Shown one piece after another: positions 28,245-34,742 of a stretch of DNA of 34,742 nt. The stretch is taken from the NCBI GenBank assembly GCA_017476665.1, contig JAFUZJ010000036.1, positions 1 to 34,742 on the forward strand. The letters run 5' to 3'. The position numbers and the translations under genes were made by a program. The notes under the pieces were generated by a model. That model saw only the letters and a list, made by a program, of their open reading frames with translations, had not been told where the DNA came from and made no database searches. Position 1 is the first letter of the stretch. The number at the start of each line of letters is the position of its first letter. The DNA comes from Lachnospiraceae bacterium. Its GTDB lineage: Bacteria > Bacillota > Clostridia > Lachnospirales > Lachnospiraceae.

Positions 28245-29198
28245 TTATACCAAATACTCTATCACAATTCCCGCGAAAACGCCAACACAATATAAAATCC
28301 CCATGATTTTCAAATTTTCTGTGGTGTGACGGTTTACGCGAAACAGCACCAGCAAGCCGACGCCGGCACCTACCAGAAGCCCGGCCAGCATGCTGCCCAG
28401 CCCCAGCATACCGCCCAGATACAACTCTGTGATCGCCACCGAAGCCGCGCAATTCGGAATCAGTCCCACAATGCCTGCGATCACAGGACCGGCGATGGGT
28501 CTGTCCAAAAGCAGTGCCGACAGCACATCTTCTCCCACGATCTCCAACAAAAAATTCAGCGCAAACGTGATCAGCAGCAGGAAAATGCCTACCTGAATCG
28601 TATGCTTCAGTGCAGAGTGGAAAATGCCTTTTTCGCAATTGCAATGTTCCTGCTCGCACAACTCGTGGATATGCAAGTGGTTTTCGTGATCATGATGATC
28701 GGCATTGTCCGTATGCCCTTCGTGGTGCTCATGGTTTTTATGTTCTTTATGGACTTCTTGCCCCTTGTGAACTCCATGCTTTCGGCCGAATGCCAGATCC
28801 ACCAGGAATCCTGCGGCGATACCCACCGCCACCTTTATCAAAAGAATCTGTAAAATCAGCGAAACCGGCGCCTTTGCCGAGATCATCACCGGCAGCATCT
28901 CATCCGAAGTGGACAGATAGATTGCGATCAGCGTTCCCATGGTGATCACTCTGCCGGCATAGAGATTGGATGCCGCCGCAGAAAAACCGCACTGCGGCAC
29001 AACGCCCACTGCTGCGCCGATCACCGGTCCCAGTCTGCCCGCCTTCTCCACCATCTGCTGCAGTTTTTCGCCCGCACGATGCTCCAGATATTCCATGGCA
29101 AGATACGTCAAAAACAGGATCAGGATCACCAGAACACTGTCTTCCAATGTATGCTCGATTGCATGCGTTGCCGCATGGATCAATTCAGACGATGTCAT
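28245..29198 (-). CDS. Putative heavy-metal exporter (ArsP_2/10TM family)
   Basis: The 317-residue product is a multi-span permease with two related halves. Motifs VVPQCGFSAAASNLYAGRV and LIPNCAASVAITELYLGG, each with a Cys after Pro-Gln or Pro-Asn, match the family annotated as 10TM heavy-metal exporter or putative manganese transporter (ArsP_2). Between the halves is a loop of about 50 residues that is extremely rich in His, with Glu, Asp and three Cys (HEHHEGH.., HHDHENHLHIH). I start at MTSSEL because AAAGGAAAGG precedes it; a TTG six codons earlier lies within that site. It forms an operon with the Fur-family gene and has a strong promoter with an operator. Transport direction and metal are not known from sequence. 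Confidence 0.85.
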   Translation of the reverse strand: MTSSELIHAATHAIEHTLEDSVLVILILFLTYLAMEYLEHRAGEKLQQMVEKAGRLGPVIGAAVGVVPQCGFSAAASNLYAGRVITMGTLIAIYLSTSDEMLPVMISAKAPVSLILQILLIKVAVGIAAGFLVDLAFGRKHGVHKGQEVHKEHKNHEHHEGHTDNADHHDHENHLHIHELCEQEHCNCEKGIFHSALKHTIQVGIFLLLITFALNFLLEIVGEDVLSALLLDRPIAGPVIAGIVGLIPNCAASVAITELYLGGMLGLGSMLAGLLVGAGVGLLVLFRVNRHTTENLKIMGILYCVGVFAGIVIEYLV

Positions 29199-29232
29199 AA
29201 TTGCCTTTCCTTTCAAAACGGTTCTAAAAAAA

Positions 29233-29273
29233 TAGTTCTAAACGCAAATGCAACTCATTCGCATTTAGAACTA
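29233..29273. promoter_or_regulatory. 41-bp inverted-repeat operator of the exporter/Fur operon
   Basis: Two 18-bp arms (29233-29250 and 29256-29273) match at 16 positions around a 5-nt centre. The core AAATGCAACTCATTCGCATT resembles the spaced inverted repeats bound by Fur-family proteins. It overlaps the -10 of the exporter promoter, as expected for repression by the regulator encoded in the same operon. Confidence 0.75.
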
Positions 29274-29297
29274 TATCATATTTTGCTGTTTTGTCAA
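29270..29297 (-). promoter_or_regulatory. Promoter of the exporter/Fur operon
   Basis: On the minus strand a perfect TTGACA (29297-29292), 16 nt, TATAGT (29275-29270). The -10 lies at the edge of the operator. Confidence 0.75.
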
Positions 29298-29302
29298 GTA
29301 CC

Positions 29303-29346
29303 TATTTTATAATACGATACATTCTATTTTATAATACGATACATTC
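29303..29346. repeat. Perfect tandem duplication of 22 bp at the GH3 stop codon
   Basis: Positions 29303-29324 and 29325-29346 are identical (unit begins TATTTTATAATACGAT). The second copy contains the last codons and stop of the glucosidase gene, so the end of the gene has been duplicated just downstream. Confidence 0.9.
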
Positions 29347-31563
29347 CTGCAACAGACAATTGTCCGAAGCGTTTCCCACAGACACAACATATTCGCCAGG
29401 CTCCGTCACAAACGCTTTGCGTTCTACATCATAATAGACAAATCCCCGCTCTGTTAAAGGAATCGTCACCTGCTTTTCCTCCCCGGGCTGCAGGAACACC
29501 TTCTGATAGGCATTTAACTCCTTCACGGGACGCTCCACACTGCAGACAGGATCTGAAATATAGCATTGCACAACTTCTGCACCTGCCATATTGCCTGTAT
29601 TCTTCACATTCACGGTGATCGCCCAGGACGCATCGGGTGCCGACAGCACCTGCAAATCCTCTATGGAAAACTGTGTGTAGGAAAGACCGTAGCCAAACGG
29701 AAATGCAGGCTTGATGCCTTCCTTCTCGTAATAGCGATAGCCCACAAAAATTCCTTCCTTGTACTCAACCCGCCCTTCGTTACCAAATTCGCCGTTCTTA
29801 TAGGTAACGGTATCCGTGTAGGCCACAGGGAACGTCTCCGGAAGCTTCGCGGAAGGGTTGACTCTGCCAAGCAGTACATCCGCCAGGGCATTGCCGGTCT
29901 CCATCCCCGAATAATAGCACCATACCAGCGCCTTTGCCTGGGCGGCCCAGGGCATCTCTACCGGTGAACCTCCAACCATGACCACAATTGTGTCCGGTCT
30001 GATCTTTAAAAGTTCCGCGATCAGCTCGTCCTGCGCATAGGGAAGCTTCATATCCGCTCTGTCCCTGCTCTCGATATCATAATAATGATTTAATCCGCCT
30101 ACAAAGATCACTGTATCCGCCGTCTGCGCCAGCTCACATGCCTCCTTTCGGAGCTTTGCCCGGTTCGCCTCGATCTCTCTGCGCAGGGCTTTCTTTTCCT
30201 CCGTATCGGGAGTGTCATCGCTCATCACACGCTGCTCCAGACTCTTTTCTTGCCAGTTCACCAGATCCTCTACCTTTGTCTTGGGCTCCGGCACATAGTA
30301 ACCAGGGGCGTATGCAATGTCCACATTGCCGCCCAGCGCCATCTTAAGCCCCAACAGCGGTGAAATCTCATACAGCGCCTTGATCTCTGCGCTGCCGCCT
30401 CCGGCCGCATGAATGCGCTCCGCATTGTCTCCGATCACGACAATACGATGTTTCTTCACAGAAATGACACTTCCGTCATTGCCCATAATGGGTTTCATGG
30501 CCAGAGTTTCTGCTGTCAACGGCAAAAGTCTCTCCCCGGCTGTCCCCGCCGGCTCATTTTTCAACAGTACAATAGATTCCTTCGCCACCTGATAGGTTGA
30601 CTGTCTGTGCTCCGGAGCATTATAAGCACCCTGCTTACGGTTTGGCGCCTGCTCCCCCAGCATCTTCAGACGGAACATCATGCGCAGGATATTTCGCACC
30701 TTCGCATCCACACAGGCCTCGCTGATCTCGCCCTTACGCACAGCCTCGCGCAAAGGATTTGCCAGATAATACGCGTCAAAATCCGTGGTAATGCTCATCT
30801 CCATGTCCATGGAACACTCCGCTACGCCCTTTGTGGAATGTGTGGAACCCCAGTCACTTATGACAGCTCCATCATATTTCCATTCATCCCGCAGGATATC
30901 ATCCAGAAGTTCCTTGCTCTCGCTGCAGAAATGTCCCCGGAATTGATTGTATGCGTTCATGATGGAGTAGCTGCCACCCTCCTGTACCGCCGCCTTGAAT
31001 GCAGGTAAATAGATCTCCCGCAGCGCACGCTCATCCACATAAGTGTCGATCGCCAGCCGGTCCGTTTCCTGATTGTTCACCGCAAAATGCTTGACACACG
31101 CCGCCACATCGCATTCCTGAACCCCTTTGATAAACGGTACCGCAAGGGTTCCGTTCAGATAAGGGTCCTCGCTCATGTACTCAAAATTGCGCCCGCACCG
31201 CGGATCCCGCTTGATATTGATACCGGGCGCCAGGATTACATCCTTGCCGCGCCCTCTGGCCTCCTCGCCCAGCACTTTGCCGCTTTCATAGGCAAGTTCC
31301 GGATTCCAGGTTGCCGCCAACGCGGAATTGCTGGGATTGTATGTGACATAATCGTCAGAATCCCCCACCGGCACCCAGCTATCATCCGGGAACTGCATCC
31401 GGACACCCATAGGGCCGTCCGAACTCACCACGCCGGGAATCCCCAGACGCTCTACGCCTTTTGTGCGGAAAAATCCGCTGCCGTGGATCAGGTCGGTTTT
31501 TTCTTCCAAGGTCATCTGCTTTAACAGCGCTTCTATTTGTTCTTTCTGGTCTTTCCTGTTCAT
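29329..31563 (-). CDS. Glycoside hydrolase family 3 beta-glucosidase
   Basis: The 744-residue product is a GH3 enzyme with the usual three parts: TIM-like barrel (about 1-320), alpha/beta sandwich (about 340-590) and a fibronectin-III-like C-terminus (about 640-740). KHFAVNNQE (158-166) and nucleophile Asp237 in GAVISDWGSTHS identify the active site; the acid/base is probably a Glu in the second domain. There is no signal peptide, so it acts in the cytoplasm on imported oligosaccharides or glycosides. GGGGG lies 7 nt before the ATG. It follows the 466-residue gene by 18 nt and may be cotranscribed, an odd pairing. No transporter is adjacent. Family firm, exact sugar unknown. Confidence 0.95.
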   Translation of the reverse strand: MNRKDQKEQIEALLKQMTLEEKTDLIHGSGFFRTKGVERLGIPGVVSSDGPMGVRMQFPDDSWVPVGDSDDYVTYNPSNSALAATWNPELAYESGKVLGEEARGRGKDVILAPGINIKRDPRCGRNFEYMSEDPYLNGTLAVPFIKGVQECDVAACVKHFAVNNQETDRLAIDTYVDERALREIYLPAFKAAVQEGGSYSIMNAYNQFRGHFCSESKELLDDILRDEWKYDGAVISDWGSTHSTKGVAECSMDMEMSITTDFDAYYLANPLREAVRKGEISEACVDAKVRNILRMMFRLKMLGEQAPNRKQGAYNAPEHRQSTYQVAKESIVLLKNEPAGTAGERLLPLTAETLAMKPIMGNDGSVISVKKHRIVVIGDNAERIHAAGGGSAEIKALYEISPLLGLKMALGGNVDIAYAPGYYVPEPKTKVEDLVNWQEKSLEQRVMSDDTPDTEEKKALRREIEANRAKLRKEACELAQTADTVIFVGGLNHYYDIESRDRADMKLPYAQDELIAELLKIRPDTIVVMVGGSPVEMPWAAQAKALVWCYYSGMETGNALADVLLGRVNPSAKLPETFPVAYTDTVTYKNGEFGNEGRVEYKEGIFVGYRYYEKEGIKPAFPFGYGLSYTQFSIEDLQVLSAPDASWAITVNVKNTGNMAGAEVVQCYISDPVCSVERPVKELNAYQKVFLQPGEEKQVTIPLTERGFVYYDVERKAFVTEPGEYVVSVGNASDNCLLQECIVL

Positions 31564-31581
31564 AATTCATCCCCCTATAAA

Positions 31582-32982
31582 TTATAATATACCTGCTATC
31601 GCCATCTTGAATGCCTTGATTGCATCATCATATATCTTGGGCGCCTTACCCACTTTCTGCGGGTCATAATCACACAAATTTAAGTTACCCATATAATCCG
31701 CTACAATCTTTTCCAAGTGATCATTTAAAAACGTTTTCGGATCCTGACTCCAATATATCTCTGTACTTCCATTTACAGTTCTTTTAGCCAAAAGAATCTG
31801 CAGACCATAAAATAATGGCATTATAAACCCATCTGGACTTAGCATCTCCACCCGTTTTCCATTAAACGGTGTAACCTTAACTTTTCTCCTTTCATTCAAT
31901 TTTTTACATGCTGCAATTGCCTGAAAATGTCCGCCGTTTGCATTATAATATTTGGGAAAATACTCATAAATATAATCATATAGATCCGGTAATTCTGCGG
32001 CAATCCGGAATGCTGACCGCACTTCTTCATTAATCAGTTCGTGGTGATAACCATCCTCTGCAACTTGCGTAACATCCGGAGAACTCATAAATTTCTCATA
32101 CTGCCCCATACATGTTCCTTTTGCACTATACAATTTATTCGGAGCAACAGCCTCCACAAAACGATCCGACCCGTTCTCAGCTTTGACCGGACAGACCAAA
32201 TTTAATACCACCCAAGAAAGTGCTACTATATCCTGCGCTTTAATATCTCCACCCTCATTGGTCTTCCATTCCACTCTGCTCTCAAGTCGCGGATTATGCT
32301 CTCGCAACGCTTCCTGCAAGTCTTTAAAATGGCCTTTTTTATTGACCTTTGTCGCCTCCTGCAGCTCTGCATTATTGTTTCTTGCTTCACATATTTCCAA
32401 CAGATTATTTGTAAAAGAAGATACACACTTTGAATCGCTGGTATTTCTTGGCACCAGTAATTCAACCGGCACCAGAAAATCAACATTGTTTTCAATCTCT
32501 TCTTTCTGTATAGCACTCATGTAACCATCAATAAGCTCTCTCTTCTGTTGCCATAGCATCTTAAAATCCGTCCATGTTTTCACTGTATTCGGAAGGTTTT
32601 GTCCCTGATAATTAAGCGCCTGCTCCAAAATGAACAATCCAATTGCGAGAGAGTTATGTCCCCCATCCAGTATTCCCTCAATTTGTGGGTTGGCAGGTTT
32701 AAGTCTCCATCTTCCCCGTTCTAAACGCTCATAATCGGAAGATGCAAGTAAAACTCCCTTGCTCATAAAAGGGAAAAAATGAGGTGTCTCCGCAATCGTT
32801 TTCTGTATTTCATCTGTCACTGTTCCCTTTTTTGCCGATCTGGGATTGGCATCCAAATCAAATGCATCAATGATGGATACAAAAAACCGCGCTTGCACTA
32901 AACCCACAATTTTTGTAATATCACCTACTGTCTGTTCTGTTAAATCCTCAAATCTAATAATGACTCCTTTGTTTTCCTGCAT
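31582..32982 (-). CDS. Hypothetical protein with DGGHN motif (AIPR/DGQHR-like at best)
   Basis: The 466-residue product is not one I can assign with confidence. The segment IEGILDGGHNSLAIGLFILE resembles the DGQHR motif of DndB/ParB-like and abortive-infection AIPR-type proteins. The following region (VPVELLVPRNTSDSKCVSSF) and the polar middle with AELQEATKVNKKGHFKDLQE also recall AIPR proteins, several of which act in phage defence. No membrane span or signal peptide is seen. AGGAGG lies 7 nt before the ATG (MQENKG). A 23-codon mini-gene and an intrinsic terminator lie directly upstream with no other clear promoter, so expression may need read-through. A defence role is a hypothesis only. 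Confidence 0.7.
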   Translation of the reverse strand: MQENKGVIIRFEDLTEQTVGDITKIVGLVQARFFVSIIDAFDLDANPRSAKKGTVTDEIQKTIAETPHFFPFMSKGVLLASSDYERLERGRWRLKPANPQIEGILDGGHNSLAIGLFILEQALNYQGQNLPNTVKTWTDFKMLWQQKRELIDGYMSAIQKEEIENNVDFLVPVELLVPRNTSDSKCVSSFTNNLLEICEARNNNAELQEATKVNKKGHFKDLQEALREHNPRLESRVEWKTNEGGDIKAQDIVALSWVVLNLVCPVKAENGSDRFVEAVAPNKLYSAKGTCMGQYEKFMSSPDVTQVAEDGYHHELINEEVRSAFRIAAELPDLYDYIYEYFPKYYNANGGHFQAIAACKKLNERRKVKVTPFNGKRVEMLSPDGFIMPLFYGLQILLAKRTVNGSTEIYWSQDPKTFLNDHLEKIVADYMGNLNLCDYDPQKVGKAPKIYDDAIKAFKMAIAGIL

Positions 32983-33020
32983 ATAAATGCCTCCTTTCAA
33001 AATTCCGGAAGGTCGGAAAC

Positions 33021-33055
33021 AAAAAAGAGAACCACATACAATAATGTCGGTTCTC
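33021..33055 (-). terminator. Intrinsic terminator directly after the 23-codon ORF
   Basis: On the minus strand GAGAACC-G-ACAT / ATGT-GGTTCTC makes an 11-bp stem with one bulge and a 6-nt loop, followed by six T. Its first base follows the stop codon of the small ORF. It stands 38 nt before the 466-residue gene. Confidence 0.85.
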
Positions 33056-33127
33056 CTAATAACCCAATAATCCTAGTAATAGCATTATCCATGATATATT
33101 ATCTCCGACGCCTATCCAGGTATCCAT
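33056..33127 (-). CDS. Possible 23-residue hydrophobic peptide
   Basis: ATG, 22 codons and TAG encode a peptide beginning MDTWIGVGDN and continuing with the hydrophobic stretch ISWIMLLLGLLGY, enough for a short membrane helix. An in-frame GTG four codons earlier could also be used. The upstream ribosome site is weak. The ORF fills the space between a likely promoter (33159-33188) and a terminator (33021-33055), so it is a complete small transcription unit. It could be a type I toxin-like peptide, a leader peptide for the downstream 466-residue gene, or chance. No antisense RNA promoter was found. Confidence 0.45.
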   Translation of the reverse strand: MDTWIGVGDNISWIMLLLGLLGY

Positions 33128-33158
33128 TGCACCATCCACAATCCTGCGGATTAAGATT

Positions 33159-33188
33159 ATTTTAATATTAATTTTCTTGATTTGTCAA
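33159..33188 (-). promoter_or_regulatory. Likely promoter of the peptide transcript
   Basis: On the minus strand a perfect TTGACA (33188-33183), 18 nt, TAAAAT (33164-33159). The predicted start is about 25 nt before the small ORF. Confidence 0.6.
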
Positions 33189-33226
33189 CATTCTTTTCAA
33201 TATTCTTTATTTTTCCTAGCAAATGC

Positions 33227-34456
33227 CTAGTGTTCATTTACCACCTGAAAAATAAAGAACTTCAGATAATAGCTCTCATCCGCCGCCCACAGGATCGGAT
33301 GGTCGCAGCTCTGGGTGCGGAACTCCACCTGCCGCAGCCGCTTGTGGGTGCTGCCTGCCGCCTGTTTCATCATCTCTGTGAAAAGCTCCTGAGTCATGAA
33401 ATGGGAACAGGAGCAAGTGGCAAGATAACCGCCATCCTTTACCAGCTTCAAACCCTTCCTATTGATCTCACGGTAGCCTTTAATCGCATTTTTCGTGGCT
33501 TCCCTGGACTTGGTGAAAGCCGGCGGATCCAGGATCACCACATCATACCGTTCCCCTGCCTCATAGAGTTTCGGCAGCTCGTCCAATACATTCGCCTCTC
33601 GGAAATGTACGGTTTCATCCAATCCGTTGCGCCTTGCATTCTCCGTCGCCTGACTGACAGCAAACGCAGAGATATCAAGTCCGGTCACCTCTGCGGCCCC
33701 GGCAATCCCCGCATTCAGTGCAAAGGTTCCCATATGTGTAAAGCAGTCCAGCACCCGTTTTCCCTTGCAGACCCGCTGCATTGCCAGCCGGTTGTACTTC
33801 TGATCCAGGAAAAATCCGGTCTTCTGCCCGTTCACCACATCTACCATGTAATGTACGCCATTCTCCACAATTTCCACATTTGTGTCAAAAGAAGCTTCTC
33901 TCCAAAACCCCTTATAGGGCTGCAATCCCTCTTTTTTGCGCACCGGCGCGTCAGACCGCTCATAAACCCCACGGATCCGGATGCCATCCTGCTCCAGCAC
34001 ATCGATCAGCTCCTCCAACACCGTGTCCTTCAGCTGCTCCATGCCTAACGCCAGGCACTCGACCACCAGCACATCACTGTACTTGTCCACCACCAGCCCC
34101 GGCAGCCAGTCCGCCTCGCCGAAAACAATACGACAGGCATTCAGATCTTCTGCATCTGCGCTGCCCGCTCCCATCACAGTCTTCCGGTAATTCCAGGCAT
34201 TCTCCACCCGCATGCGCAAAAAAGCCCTGTCGATTTCCTGCTCCGGCTTCCTTGTAAGCATACGGATGCGGATCTTGGAATTCTGGTTGATAAACCCCTT
34301 CCCCATGGGATAACCGTCAAAATCTCTGACCGACACCACCGCACCGTTTTGAAAGCTCCCAGCGATTGTGTCAATCTCATTATCGTAAATCCAGGCACCG
34401 CCTGCTTTCAGGCTTCTGCCCTCCCCTTTTTTCAGTGTTACAATGGTTCCTGCCAT
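33227..34456 (-). CDS. rlmI: Class I rRNA methyltransferase, RlmI-like (23S rRNA m5C)
   Basis: The 409-residue product has a PUA domain at the N-terminus (about 1-80, LKKGEGRSLKAGGAWIYDNEI), an RlmI-type middle domain and a Rossmann methyltransferase domain. S-adenosylmethionine motif I is VLDCFTHMGTFALNAG, with GLDIS after it; motif IV is ILDPPAFTKS; CSCSH follows near the C-terminus. RlmI of E. coli methylates C1962 of 23S rRNA; this is the expected role here. The usual YxxxGFFLDQ segment is present as QKTGFFLDQKYNR. GGGAG lies 6-7 nt before the ATG. It is divergent from tRNA-Pro. The family is clear, the exact target base inferred. Confidence 0.92.
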   Translation of the reverse strand: MAGTIVTLKKGEGRSLKAGGAWIYDNEIDTIAGSFQNGAVVSVRDFDGYPMGKGFINQNSKIRIRMLTRKPEQEIDRAFLRMRVENAWNYRKTVMGAGSADAEDLNACRIVFGEADWLPGLVVDKYSDVLVVECLALGMEQLKDTVLEELIDVLEQDGIRIRGVYERSDAPVRKKEGLQPYKGFWREASFDTNVEIVENGVHYMVDVVNGQKTGFFLDQKYNRLAMQRVCKGKRVLDCFTHMGTFALNAGIAGAAEVTGLDISAFAVSQATENARRNGLDETVHFREANVLDELPKLYEAGERYDVVILDPPAFTKSREATKNAIKGYREINRKGLKLVKDGGYLATCSCSHFMTQELFTEMMKQAAGSTHKRLRQVEFRTQSCDHPILWAADESYYLKFFIFQVVNEH

Positions 34457-34508
34457 CTGTTTCTCCCGCCCAAAGTTAAATTTAATTTAATCTTACGTGT
34501 TTTTTGCT

Positions 34509-34537
34509 TGACAATCAACCACTTTTTATATATTATT
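34509..34537 (+). promoter_or_regulatory. Promoter of tRNA-Pro
   Basis: A perfect TTGACA (34509-34514), 17 nt, TATTAT (34532-34537), starting about 8 nt before the mature tRNA. A second TTGACA at 34545-34550 is too close to the gene to serve it. Confidence 0.7.
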
Positions 34538-34551
34538 TTAATGTTGACATC

Positions 34552-34624
34552 GTCGCGTGGCTCAGTTTGGTAGAGCGCTGCGTTCGGGACGCAGAGGTCG
34601 AAAGTTCGAATCTTGTCGCGACGA
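34552..34624 (+). tRNA. tRNA-Pro (anticodon CGG)
   Basis: Complete cloverleaf: acceptor CGTCGCG/CGCGACG, D-arm GCTC..GAGC, anticodon arm CTGCG-TTCGGGA-CGCAG with anticodon CGG, T-arm GAAAG-TTCGAAT-CTTGT, discriminator A, no encoded CCA. The T-stem has one A-G mismatch (second pair) next to a G-T pair, weaker than usual. Confidence 0.95.
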
Positions 34625-34643
34625 CTTAAGGGTTTATTTAAAG

Positions 34644-34672
34644 GACTTTCGGAAATGCCGGAAGTCTTTTTT
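34644..34672 (+). terminator. Terminator after tRNA-Pro
   Basis: GACTT-T-CGG / CCG-G-AAGTC forms a 9-bp stem with one T-G pair around a 5-nt loop, followed by six T. It lies 19 nt after the tRNA. From here to the window end (34673-34742) nothing else is supported. Confidence 0.85.
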
Positions 34673-34742
34673 GTTGTGCTGTTTTTCCAAATTTGTATTG
34701 ACATTTATAGTACAGCCGAAATTTTGAAACAAAAAATTTCAG

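Noticed and set aside
33021-33127. A known riboswitch class upstream of the 466-residue gene
   Set aside because: I recognise no conserved aptamer core; the space is filled by the short ORF and terminator.
34438-34704. An 88-codon minus-strand reading frame
   Set aside because: It runs antisense across tRNA-Pro and its terminator; frames of this kind opposite tRNA genes are a well-known false call. It also crosses the rlmI start.

Overview
The window looks like chromosomal DNA of a Clostridia-class Firmicute, most probably a Lachnospiraceae relative. This is inferred from AGGAGG-type ribosome binding sites, TTGACA/TATAAT promoters with 16-18 bp spacers, tRNA genes without an encoded CCA, tiny XRE regulators paired with DUF2975 or other membrane proteins, and a GH3 glucosidase of gut-clostridial type. 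Nearly all genes are on the minus strand. No rRNA, CRISPR array or complete insertion sequence was seen, and no stretch over 300 bases lacks a gene.

Layout. 1-267: 3' end of an ABC-F ATPase on the plus strand, overlapping the end of a minus-strand pair, clpP-like protease then a VirD4/TraG-like ATPase (2109-220). 2281-3188: an AT-rich two-gene unit encoding a JAMM/RadC-like metalloprotein and a 91-residue partner, with near-identical 43-nt hairpins on both sides. 3477-6005: an operon of a zinc-ribbon membrane protein, a coiled-coil membrane protein and a lipoprotein, divergent from a small XRE regulator that appears to be leaderless. 6111-6991: a PD-(D/E)XK-like gene with a frameshifted 3' end.

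7227-12180: a tightly overlapping operon, double-HTH regulator - FHA protein - two membrane Ser/Thr kinases, with a likely operator at its start site. 12306-15514: clpS-clpA-aat, a compact set of N-degron pathway genes. 15675-16727: an AAA ATPase whose consensus promoter is overlaid by helically phased AGTATAT repeats. 16739-19288: ECF sigma factor, membrane-anchored probable anti-sigma factor and an orphan MotA. 19412-22492: three membrane proteins including DUF4173, closed by a good terminator. 22586-24475: a membrane protein and a DUF2975/XRE/two-helix module.

24617-26703: tatD, a cupin and a DUF1848 iron-sulfur-like protein, ending at a terminator. 26751-27435: a vapBC toxin-antitoxin pair with a palindromic operator between -35 and -10. 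Then tRNA-Lys(CUU), a Fur-family regulator with a His-rich insertion and its predicted target, an ArsP_2-type metal exporter with a His-rich loop, behind a 41-bp operator. 29329-32982: a GH3 beta-glucosidase and a 466-residue protein of unknown function, preceded by a self-contained mini-gene for a 23-residue hydrophobic peptide with its own promoter and terminator. The window closes with an RlmI-type rRNA methyltransferase and tRNA-Pro(CGG).

The strongest candidates for something undescribed are the FHA/kinase/double-HTH operon, the peptide-terminator leader upstream of the 466-residue protein, the ATPase with phased repeats, and the JAMM unit with its repeated hairpins and leader element.
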